A DNA stretch of 18,269 nucleotides from Clostridiales bacterium UBA3277 (GTDB lineage Bacteria; Bacillota; Clostridia; Oscillospirales; Oscillospiraceae), in assembly GCA_002362145.1 (NCBI GenBank), contig DETX01000008.1, positions 1-18,269 on the forward strand, in the 5' to 3' direction. Both the position numbers and the translations under genes were made by a program. Under the pieces are notes generated by a model. That model made no database searches, was not told where the DNA came from, and saw nothing but the letters and a program-made list of their open reading frames with translations. Numbering within the stretch: position 1 is the stretch's first letter; every line of letters starts with the position of its first letter. Below, piece by piece: positions 7,389-13,314 of this stretch.

Positions 7389-8321
7389 ATGAAACATAAA
7401 AAACTGTTATCGCTAATCCTTACATTTGCCCTGGTGGCCGGGCTTGCCGGCTGCGGGGCCAAAAGCTACAGCAATGGCGCCAGCGCCGACGGGGCCATTG
7501 CGGAGACCTGGGGGACGGAGGCCGCCGCCCCCCAGGCAGCCGCCGACATGGGCCTGACGGAGGAGCAGGGTATGAACAGCTCCACCGCGATGCCGGAGAG
7601 CCGCAAGTGGATCGTCACCGTGAACATGAGCGCCGAGACCGATGACCTGGATGCCATGTCCGCGGCCTTGGACGAGAAAATCGCCTCCCTGGGCGGCTAT
7701 GTGGAAAACCAGAGCGTCTACAACGGCAGCGCCTATGGGGGCCGCCGCTACCGCAGCGCCAGTTTGACGGTCCGCATTCCCGCCCAGGATGTGGACAGCT
7801 TCACCGGCGGCGTGGCGGAAATCTCCAACGTGGTCCGCAAGGAAAAGAACCTGGAGGACGTGACGCTGCAATACGTGGACACCGAGAGCCGAAAGACGGC
7901 CCTGGAGACGGAGCAGACCCGGCTGCTGGAGCTGCTGTCCCAGGCGGAGAACATGAGCGACCTGCTGGAAATCGAGGGACGGCTGACGGAGGTCCGGGCG
8001 GAGCTGGAGCGGACCGCCTCCCGCCTTCGGCTCTATGACAACCAGATTGACTACGCCACCATCTATTTAAATATTGAGGAGGTTCAGGAGTACACCCCGG
8101 TGGAGGAGCCCACGCTGTGGCAGCGCATCCGGGACGGCTTCACGGGCAGCCTGAAGGCCCTGGGGCAGAGCTGCCAGAATCTGCTGGTGTGGCTCATCGT
8201 GGCTCTGCCCTTCCTGGTCCTCTACGGTGGCATTGCCGTGGGAATTTTTGTGCTGATCCGGAAGCTCCGGAAAAACCGGAAAAAGACCAAGACCCCGCCC
8301 CCCACCGAGCCGGAAAAATAA
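7389..8321 (+). CDS. DUF4349 domain lipoprotein with C-terminal membrane helix
   Basis: This 310-residue cell-envelope protein starts with a lipoprotein signal (MKHKKLLSLILTFALVAGLA, lipobox LAGC, Cys22). A DUF4349-type domain follows, with the characteristic RKWIVTVNMSAETDDLDAM, LGGYVENQSVY and RSASLTVRIPAQDVDSF segments (72-137). A heptad-like helical stretch (about 165-215, rich in Glu/Leu) and one strong membrane helix (about 264-290) come next, then a basic tail of RKLRKNRKK. The protein should be tethered to the outer face at its N-terminus while crossing the membrane near its C-terminus. The start at 7389 is set by GAGGAGGG; an in-frame ATG further upstream lacks a site. The domain's function is not established. 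It is a single-gene unit. Confidence 0.88.
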   Translation: MKHKKLLSLILTFALVAGLAGCGAKSYSNGASADGAIAETWGTEAAAPQAAADMGLTEEQGMNSSTAMPESRKWIVTVNMSAETDDLDAMSAALDEKIASLGGYVENQSVYNGSAYGGRRYRSASLTVRIPAQDVDSFTGGVAEISNVVRKEKNLEDVTLQYVDTESRKTALETEQTRLLELLSQAENMSDLLEIEGRLTEVRAELERTASRLRLYDNQIDYATIYLNIEEVQEYTPVEEPTLWQRIRDGFTGSLKALGQSCQNLLVWLIVALPFLVLYGGIAVGIFVLIRKLRKNRKKTKTPPPTEPEK

Positions 8322-8377
8322 CCCCAAGACCCGGCACTCCTGAGGATCGTCCCCTGATTCGAAATACAGTGACGCAA

Positions 8378-8411
8378 AACCACCCCGGACATTTCGGTGT
8401 CCGGGGTGGTT
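8378..8411. terminator. Bidirectional terminator hairpin
   Basis: A perfect 14-bp stem (8378-8391 with 8398-8411, 6-nt loop TTTCGG) lies between the convergent DUF4349 gene and the small minus-strand membrane gene. The T-run is short on both sides (TTTTGCG on the minus strand, GGTTCGTC on the plus strand). Position and stability still make termination the likely role. Confidence 0.65.
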
Positions 8412-8456
8412 CGTCATTCGAGCTGTCCTTGTATTTGCCTGGTAAGCCGGAAGTTG

Positions 8457-8642
8457 TCAATACAATGGTAAAACTATTTTCCCAGAAAGTAAATAGAAAA
8501 CCAATATTATTCCCAAAATGATAAATACAATGGCACCTATACCAGTAATAATATGCAATCCCTGTTCTTTCAGCATGTTCCTTGCTTTTAGCAGAAGCAA
8601 AATGCCGCAAATAATGAAAAGTATCGCTATCAAAATAAACAC
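8457..8642 (-). CDS. Small two-helix membrane protein, unknown function
   Basis: I do not recognise this gene. Read from a GTG at 8642 it encodes 61 residues: a helix of about 18 hydrophobic residues, a short charged loop (KARNMLKEQGLH), a second helix with GIGAIVFIILGIILVFY, and a short tail. The GTG start is chosen because GGAGG lies 7 nt before it. An in-frame ATG at 8678 would give 73 residues but lacks a comparable site. The hydrophobic pattern in only one frame, the ribosome site, and a plausible upstream promoter argue for a real gene. It lies in a sharply AT-rich patch unlike its neighbours, which suggests acquisition from elsewhere. Small membrane proteins of this shape include toxins, holin-like proteins and regulators; nothing here decides between them. 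Confidence 0.6.
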   Translation of the reverse strand: MFILIAILFIICGILLLLKARNMLKEQGLHIITGIGAIVFIILGIILVFYLLSGKIVLPLY

Positions 8643-8690
8643 TATCTTTCCTCCATAAGTTAATATTTGTATTTTCATCCAATTCCATAC

Positions 8691-8719
8691 TATCACACAC
8701 CCGGCTAAAAGGCAAGAAC
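8691..8719 (-). promoter_or_regulatory. Candidate promoter of the small membrane gene
   Basis: On the minus strand TTGCCT, a 17-nt spacer and TAGTAT occur about 50 nt upstream of the GTG start, at the edge of the AT-rich patch. Each element matches only 4 of 6 consensus positions, so the call rests mostly on spacing and position. Confidence 0.35.
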
Positions 8720-8804
8720 CGCGCGGCGGCTGTGATTTTTCACGGCCCCGGGCCCCCGCACCCCTCCCGGGCGCGGCGTTTTTGCCAAAATTCCCACAAC
8801 CTCC

Positions 8805-8833
8805 TTGCCAATCGGGCCGTGTCTGCGTATAAT
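8805..8833 (+). promoter_or_regulatory. Sigma-A-like promoter of the NSS transporter pseudogene
   Basis: TTGCCA (8805-8810), exactly 17 nt, then a perfect TATAAT (8828-8833), about 36 nt before the start codon. The promoter and the AAGGAG ribosome site remain intact although the reading frame behind them is broken. Confidence 0.75.
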
Positions 8834-8869
8834 GCTTCCCGCATAAATTTTTTCCAAGGAGAATATTCC

Positions 8870-10017
8870 ATGAGTGCGAATCCAAAAAGCAGCTTTACCG
8901 GCTCCATCGGCTTTGTCCTGGCCGCCGCCGGAAGCGCTGTGGGCGTCGGCAATATCTGGCGGTTTCCCTACCTTGCCGCCAAGGACGGGGCCGCCGCCGC
9001 GGAGGACGGGTTTTTCACTGGCTTCATCACCTCCAAAGCCGCCCCGGTGTGTTTTATGCTCATTTTCCTGGCGGTCACCGCCTTCATCGTCTACCGGGGG
9101 GGTGGAAAAGGGCATTGAGAAGTTTTCCGGGGTCATCATGCCGGGGCTGCTGCTTCTGGTCATCGGCATCGCGGTCTACTCCCTGACCCTCCGCCACACC
9201 GACGGCGAGACCCTCCGGACAGGACTGCAGGGCCTGGCGGTCTATGTCAAGCCGGACTTCCGGGGGATGACCCTGGGCCGCTTTTTGCAGATTCTGCTGG
9301 ACGCCATGAGCCAGCTCTTCTTCTCCCTCAGCGTATCCATGGGCATTATGATCACTTACGGCTCCTATGTCAAAAAAGATGTGGATCTGAATGTGTCCCT
9401 GACCCAGATTGAGCTGTTTGACACCCTGGCGGCCTTCCTGGCCGGCATGATGATCATTCCCGCCGTGTTCGTGTTTTCCGGCACCGAGGGCATGGGCGCG
9501 GGACCCAGCCTCATGTTCGTGTCCCTGCCCAAAGTGTTCCGCTCCATGGGCCCCGGGGGAAATGTGGTGGGGGCGCTGTTTTTTTATGATGGTGCTCTTT
9601 GCCGCGGTCACCTCCAACATCTCCATTATGGAGACCCTGGTTTCCAACTGCATGGAAATCTTCCATCAGGGCCGGAAGAAAATGAGCCTGATCATCGCCC
9701 TCATTTTCGCGGCGGCCGCCGGGGTGGTCTGCCTGGGGTATAATCTATTGTATATGGAGCTGCCCCTGCCCAACGGCAGCACGGCCCAGATTCTGGATCT
9801 GATGGATTATATCAGCAACAGCTTCCTGATGCCCCTCATCGCTCTGCTCACTAGCATCTTTGTGGGCTGGGTGGTGGGCCCCGATTGGATTGCCGAAGAG
9901 ATGGAGGTGGGCGGGCGCAGATTCCGCCGGAAGAAGCTCTGTGCCTTCATGACCCGGTTCGTGACCCCCTGCGTCATACTGATTTTGCTCCTCCAGTCCC
10001 TGGGGCTCCTGGGCTGA
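8870..10017 (+). pseudogene. Sodium:neurotransmitter symporter (NSS/SNF) family, degraded
   Basis: The remains of an Na+-coupled amino-acid-type transporter. The start is typical (SIGFVLAAAGSAVGVGNIWR, first helix). After PYLAAKDG the sequence jumps directly to AAAAEDGFFTGFITS, so about 80 residues holding what should be helices 2 and 3 are missing, in frame. The frame then breaks twice. A run of seven G (9096-9102) replaces six before VEKGIEKFSG. A run of seven T (9579-9585) replaces six before MMVLFAAVTSNISIMET. With one base removed from each run the product would be about 381 residues and otherwise family-like: LFFSLSVSMGIMITYGSYVK, AGMMIIPAVFVFSGTEGMG, NSFLMPLIALLTSIFVGWVV. Promoter, ribosome site and terminator persist. 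Translation from the ATG would stop at 9117-9119 after about 82 codons. Confidence 0.88.
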
Positions 10018-10047
10018 TCCCGGCGGCTCTGGGCGCATTGCGGACAG

Positions 10048-10095
10048 AGGCAGGGTCCCCGCCGATGATGGGGACCCTGCCTTTCAATCTTTCTT
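10048..10095 (+). terminator. Rho-independent terminator after the NSS pseudogene
   Basis: A perfect 13-bp stem (10048-10060 with 10070-10082, 9-nt loop) is followed by TTCAATCTTTCTT, about 30 nt beyond the transporter's stop codon. The T-rich tail overlaps the -35 of the next promoter. Confidence 0.85.
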
Positions 10096-10122
10096 GACTT
10101 TTCCATTTCCCGGATATATGAT
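10094..10122 (+). promoter_or_regulatory. Sigma-A-like promoter of the first CPBP gene
   Basis: TTGACT (10094-10099), 17 nt, then TATGAT (10117-10122), each 5 of 6 to consensus, about 40 nt before the ATG at 10163. Confidence 0.75.
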
Positions 10123-10162
10123 AAAAAGTACAGAATTCACTCCCCGGAGAAAGGAAACCCAT

Positions 10163-11089
10163 ATGGAGAACGAAAAAAACCTGGGCGGGAGCCTCCCGCA
10201 GAAACGGAAATTCACCGATCACCTGCTTGTTTTGTATGCGGGCACGGTGGCGCTGCTCCTCCTGGGCCAGATCCTGGGGAGCTTTTTGGTCCTGCCGCTG
10301 ATGTTTGTGAAAAAGAACACCGCCTTCTGGGTGGCCATGGCCACATACCTGATGTTCGCCGGGGCCTGGATTTTGCTTCTTTTGTATCTGCGCCTTTCGA
10401 AAAAGAACCGTCCCATCCTCCGGACGCTGGGCAGCGAACCGGCGGGAAACCGGGGGAAATTCCTTCTGCTGGGCCTCGGGCTGGGCTTTGGGCTCAACGG
10501 CGTCTGCATTTTGGCGGCCTGGCTCCATGGGGACATTAGCCTGACGCTCTCCCACCCCAGTCTGGGGGGAATGGCGCTGCTTTTTGCGGCGGTGTTCCTC
10601 CAATCCGCCCTGGAGGAGGCGGCGTGCCGGGGCTTTTTGTACCAGAGGCTCCGCCGGAGCTACCGCAGAGCCTGGGTGGCGATTTTCGGCAACTCCCTGC
10701 TCTTCGCCCTGCTGCATTTGACGAACCCGGGTGTGAACGCCCTGTCGGTGGTGAATATCTTCGTCATAGGCGTGTTTTTCTCCCTGATGGTCTGTTATCT
10801 CGACAGCCTCTGGTGCGCCATGGCGGTCCATGCCGCCTGGAATTACACCCAGAACATTTTGTTCGGCCTGCCAAACAGCGGCATTGCCGCCACCTACTCC
10901 CTCTTCCGGCTGGATTCCGCCGCGAGAAACAGCTTTGCCTATAACAGGGCCTTCGGCATTGAGGGCACGGTATTTGCGGACCTGGTTATTATCGCGGCCT
11001 GTGTGGGGCTGTATCTCTGGGGCAGAAAGCACGGGAAAGAGCCCCTGGACATCTGGACCCGGGAGCCGTCGCCTGTGGAAGAAAACTAA
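10163..11089 (+). CDS. CPBP-family intramembrane metalloprotease (first copy)
   Basis: This 308-residue polytopic membrane protein belongs to the CPBP/Abi family (PF02517). That family includes Rce1-type CAAX proteases and bacterial proteins often linked to bacteriocin self-immunity. The signature is complete: EEAACRG (Glu151, Glu152, Arg156), FALLH (Phe181, His185) and HAAWN (His223, Asn227), in the expected order on the last hydrophobic segments, with helices before and after. The start at 10163 is set by GAAAGGA about 7 nt upstream; in-frame upstream ATGs overlap the promoter. It is transcribed alone between its own promoter and a strong terminator. No bacteriocin precursor was found beside it, so the substrate is unknown. 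Confidence 0.93.
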   Translation: MENEKNLGGSLPQKRKFTDHLLVLYAGTVALLLLGQILGSFLVLPLMFVKKNTAFWVAMATYLMFAGAWILLLLYLRLSKKNRPILRTLGSEPAGNRGKFLLLGLGLGFGLNGVCILAAWLHGDISLTLSHPSLGGMALLFAAVFLQSALEEAACRGFLYQRLRRSYRRAWVAIFGNSLLFALLHLTNPGVNALSVVNIFVIGVFFSLMVCYLDSLWCAMAVHAAWNYTQNILFGLPNSGIAATYSLFRLDSAARNSFAYNRAFGIEGTVFADLVIIAACVGLYLWGRKHGKEPLDIWTREPSPVEEN

Positions 11090-11092
11090 AAC

Positions 11093-11137
11093 ACTGTGCC
11101 GGTGTGCGAAAAGCACACCGGCACAGTTTGTTTGTTT
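11093..11137 (+). terminator. Rho-independent terminator of the first CPBP gene
   Basis: A perfect 15-bp stem (11093-11107 with 11113-11127) with loop GAAAA is followed by TTGTTTGTTT, a few bases after the CPBP stop codon. Confidence 0.9.
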
Positions 11138-11141
11138 CGAA

Positions 11142-11161
11142 AACCACCGGCGCCGGTGGTT
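11142..11161 (-). terminator. 20-bp perfect palindrome, probable terminator of the DUF2284 gene
   Basis: Positions 11142-11161 are exactly self-complementary (AACCACCGGC and its reverse complement). On the minus strand the palindrome begins 7 nt after the DUF2284 stop codon, and its final TT runs into two more T. A terminator is the simplest reading; a dyad protein-binding site cannot be excluded. Confidence 0.6.
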
Positions 11162-11168
11162 ATGACGC

Positions 11169-11702
11169 TCAGAACAGCAGCAGGGAGATCCAGGTCACCA
11201 TGTTGCTCCCGTACTGGAAATCCAGCCCCCGGGCCTCCAGAACGGGGATGATGTTGATGCCCTGGCTCTCCACGCAGGGATGCATCTTCCCGGGGAGGCG
11301 GCAGGGCAGACCGTCCAGGTAGGCGCACCGGGAGCACAGGGCGCAGGACTCCGTGGACAGCACATAGGGCTTCTCCCCCAGCTCCCGGAGGAGATCCCGG
11401 ACCTGGTTGGTGATCGTTTCGTGGTCGTGGCGGGTTTCCAGGGTGGCCTGAATGTCGGAGATGTCGTCAACCTCGGTGAGGGTGGAGATGAGCAGACAGT
11501 TTTGATAGCTCAGGCATTTTTTCTGACACACCTCCACGGGGCCCACAGCGGGGGGACAGGCCCAGCAGGTTCCATACTGGGTGCAGTCGTGCTCGCAGAT
11601 GTAGCGGATGCGCTGGGAAAACTCCAGCTCCTTCGGGTCGATAAAATCGTAAAAATACAGGGGCAGCTCTGAAAGCCGCTGCTCAATCTGGACTCTGTCC
11701 AT
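11169..11702 (-). CDS. DUF2284 Cys-rich predicted metal-binding protein
   Basis: This 177-residue soluble protein carries twelve cysteines in paired patterns: CEHDCTQYGTCWACPP (Cys36, 40, 46, 49), Cys59, Cys63 and Cys69, CALCSRC (Cys120, 123, 126), Cys134 and Cys143. The CxxYGxxxxCPP opening and the later CxxCxxC match DUF2284 (PF10050), annotated as predicted metal-binding. The spacing suggests iron-sulfur or zinc ligation, but no activity is established. The ATG at 11702 is chosen because GGAGGCG precedes it by about 7 nt and the promoter lies in the upstream extension of the frame. It is divergent from the TetR-CPBP operon and convergent with the first CPBP gene. Confidence 0.85.
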   Translation of the reverse strand: MDRVQIEQRLSELPLYFYDFIDPKELEFSQRIRYICEHDCTQYGTCWACPPAVGPVEVCQKKCLSYQNCLLISTLTEVDDISDIQATLETRHDHETITNQVRDLLRELGEKPYVLSTESCALCSRCAYLDGLPCRLPGKMHPCVESQGINIIPVLEARGLDFQYGSNMVTWISLLLF

Positions 11703-11746
11703 GAAAACGCCTCCAAAATGTTCGGGAAATCCCGGCTCTTTCGGAA

Positions 11747-11775
11747 AGTATACCATGGCCCGGGGGAAATGTCAA
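11747..11775 (-). promoter_or_regulatory. Sigma-A-like promoter of the DUF2284 gene
   Basis: On the minus strand a perfect TTGACA (11770-11775), 17 nt, then TATACT (11747-11752), 45 nt upstream of the start codon. Its -35 is only 17 nt from the -35 of the divergent TetR promoter. Confidence 0.85.
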
Positions 11776-11792
11776 TCCGGGGCAGAGGACGG

Positions 11793-11821
11793 TTGACAAA
11801 TAATAACTATTGTTATATAAT
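11793..11821 (+). promoter_or_regulatory. Consensus sigma-A promoter of the TetR-CPBP operon, with candidate operator
   Basis: A perfect TTGACA (11793-11798), 17 nt, and a perfect TATAAT (11816-11821). A small inverted repeat, ATAAC-TATT-GTTAT (11803-11816), fills the spacer and touches the -10. This is a plausible autoregulatory operator for the TetR-type product, inferred from position and symmetry only. A second weak dyad (TTATA at 11814-11818 with TATAA further on) overlaps it. Confidence 0.8.
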
Positions 11822-11851
11822 CTAAGTTATAAAACAGAAGGGAGGGATTCC

Positions 11852-12418
11852 ATGCCCCCGAAGGCAAAGATTACAAAGGAAATGCTCGTCGACGCCGCCT
11901 TTGGCGTGGTCCGGGAGGCCGGGGCGGAGGCCGTCAACGCCAGGACCGTGGCGAAAAAGCTGAACTGCTCCACCCAGCCCGTCATGTACCACTTTCCCAC
12001 CATGGAAGCGCTGAGGCGGGCGGTATACGCCAAGGCGGACGCCTTTCACACGGACTATCTCATGAACTTTTCCGGCGGCAATCCCATGTTGGAGCTGGGG
12101 CGGAACTATATCCGCTTCGGGTCGGAGGAGAAGCATCTGTTTCGTTTCCTGTTCCAGTCCAACGGGCTTTCAGGCGGGGAACTTTCCAGGATGACCGGGG
12201 CGGAAGAGGCCCGGCCCATGATCGACCTGCTCAGCCGGGAGGCGGGACTGGGGACGGAGGAGGCCCGGGCGGTGTTCCGGGTCCTGTTTCTCACGGTCCA
12301 TGGGTATGCCAGCATGCTGGCCAACAACGAGATGGGGTATGACGAAGCCGCCGTTTCCGCCGACCTGGAGCTGATCTTCCGGGGAGCGGTCTCCGGCGCG
12401 AAGGAAGGAGCGTGTTAA
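11852..12418 (+). CDS. TetR-family transcriptional regulator
   Basis: This 188-residue protein has a TetR/AcrR-type DNA-binding domain: ITKEMLVDAAFGVVREAG (helix 1), then ARTVAKKLNCSTQPVMYHFP (residues 30-49, the helix-turn-helix and the usual aromatic-His-Phe ending), followed by an all-helical ligand domain of about 130 residues. The start at 11852 is set by GGGAGGG with normal spacing. Its TAA is one base from the ATG of the following CPBP protease, so the two are almost certainly co-transcribed and the regulator probably controls that gene. Ligand unknown. The consensus promoter in front implies strong expression unless repressed. Confidence 0.9.
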   Translation: MPPKAKITKEMLVDAAFGVVREAGAEAVNARTVAKKLNCSTQPVMYHFPTMEALRRAVYAKADAFHTDYLMNFSGGNPMLELGRNYIRFGSEEKHLFRFLFQSNGLSGGELSRMTGAEEARPMIDLLSREAGLGTEEARAVFRVLFLTVHGYASMLANNEMGYDEAAVSADLELIFRGAVSGAKEGAC

Positions 12419-12419
12419 G

Positions 12420-13157
12420 ATGGTTCGTTTTTATCAGAAAAAGCCCCTGGCTTTTTCCCTTATGTGGATTGTCGCCTATGTGGTTCTGCTCAGCGCCGCG
12501 GACAATGCCTCCGCCGCCCTGGGGGTGGCAAAGAGCGTCACCGCTCCGGTGGCCCTTTTGCTGACGGGGCTGCTTCTGCTCTTTTTGAAGTCCCAGGGCC
12601 TGATGGAAGAATACGGCCTCTGCCCGCTGAAGGGCCGGGCCAGGGATTTTCTGTACTTTCTCCCCCTGGCGGGGCTTGTGAGCTGCAATCTGTGGAACGG
12701 CGCCGCCCTGACCGCCTCCGCCGGAGAAGCGGTCCTGTTTGTGGTGAGTATGCTCTGCGTGGGCTTTTTGGAGGAGGTCATCTTCCGGGGACTGCTCTTT
12801 AAGGCCATGTGCCGCGATGGCAGCGTAAAATCGGCGGTGGCCGTGTCCAGCGTCACCTTCGGCCTGGGCCATATTGTGAATCTCCTCAACGGCGCGGAGC
12901 TGGCGGGCACCCTGTTACAGATCGCCTACGCCGCGGCTCTGGGCTATCTTTTTGTGACCATCTTCCGCAGGGGAGGAAGTCTGCTGCCCTGCATCCTGGC
13001 CCACGGCGTCAACAATTCCCTGAGCCTGGTGGGGGTGGAGGGGTCCAGGGCCTCGGCGATGGCTACGGCGGCCATCCTCTGCGCCGTTTCCCTGGGGTAT
13101 GCCCTGTGGATTGAACGAAAAACGGAGAAAAAGGATTTTGGAATCCGGGCACAATAG
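12420..13157 (+). CDS. CPBP-family intramembrane metalloprotease (second copy)
   Basis: This 245-residue membrane protein has the CPBP signature: EEVIFRG (Glu118, Glu119, Arg123), FGLGH (Phe147, His151) and HGVNN (His195, Asn199). About six to eight hydrophobic segments surround it. It is shorter than the copy at 10163 and clearly divergent from it, so not a recent duplicate. Translation begins one base after the TetR stop codon; the ribosome site (AAGGAG) lies within the regulator's last codons. Family members cleave membrane or prenylated substrates, or act in bacteriocin immunity. Here only control by the upstream TetR protein can be suggested. Confidence 0.93.
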   Translation: MVRFYQKKPLAFSLMWIVAYVVLLSAADNASAALGVAKSVTAPVALLLTGLLLLFLKSQGLMEEYGLCPLKGRARDFLYFLPLAGLVSCNLWNGAALTASAGEAVLFVVSMLCVGFLEEVIFRGLLFKAMCRDGSVKSAVAVSSVTFGLGHIVNLLNGAELAGTLLQIAYAAALGYLFVTIFRRGGSLLPCILAHGVNNSLSLVGVEGSRASAMATAAILCAVSLGYALWIERKTEKKDFGIRAQ

Positions 13158-13189
13158 GAACGGCCGGGATTCTCCATTCCCCACGAAAT

Positions 13190-13234
13190 ATGCCGGACCG
13201 ACCGTTTGAGGTGTCAGTCCGGCATGTTTTCTTG
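13190..13234 (+). terminator. Rho-independent terminator of the TetR-CPBP operon
   Basis: ATGCCGGACCGAC (13190-13202) pairs with GTCAGTCCGGCAT (13213-13225) with a single mismatch and a 10-nt loop, followed by GTTTTCTT. The 80 bases from here to the purF stop hold only imperfect GC-rich inverted repeats. No clear terminator for purF was seen. Confidence 0.8.
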
Positions 13235-13314
13235 CGATTCGTTGGCCTGGGGCTGCCCCTGGCCGCCTCCGGGGGAAGGGCTGAGCAGCCAGGCAGCGAC
13301 GCCAGTCCATACCT

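Noticed and set aside
8194..8688. A hydrophilic minus-strand frame through the AT-rich island (MELDENTNINLW...)
   Set aside because: It continues through the strong terminator hairpin into the lipoprotein gene, and its tail is Pro/Gly/Trp-rich nonsense. The other frame gives a clean two-helix membrane pattern with a placed ribosome site.
8738..8778. A GC-rich CCCGGG...CCCGGG repeat followed by TTTTT, terminator-like
   Set aside because: Only 6 bp pair continuously, and no plus-strand gene ends just before it, so I could not support a terminator.
13235..13314. Imperfect inverted repeat (GGCCTGGGGC...GCCCCTGGCC) after purF
   Set aside because: The pairing has a T-T mismatch and almost no loop, and no T-run follows on the minus strand. 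I do not call it a terminator.
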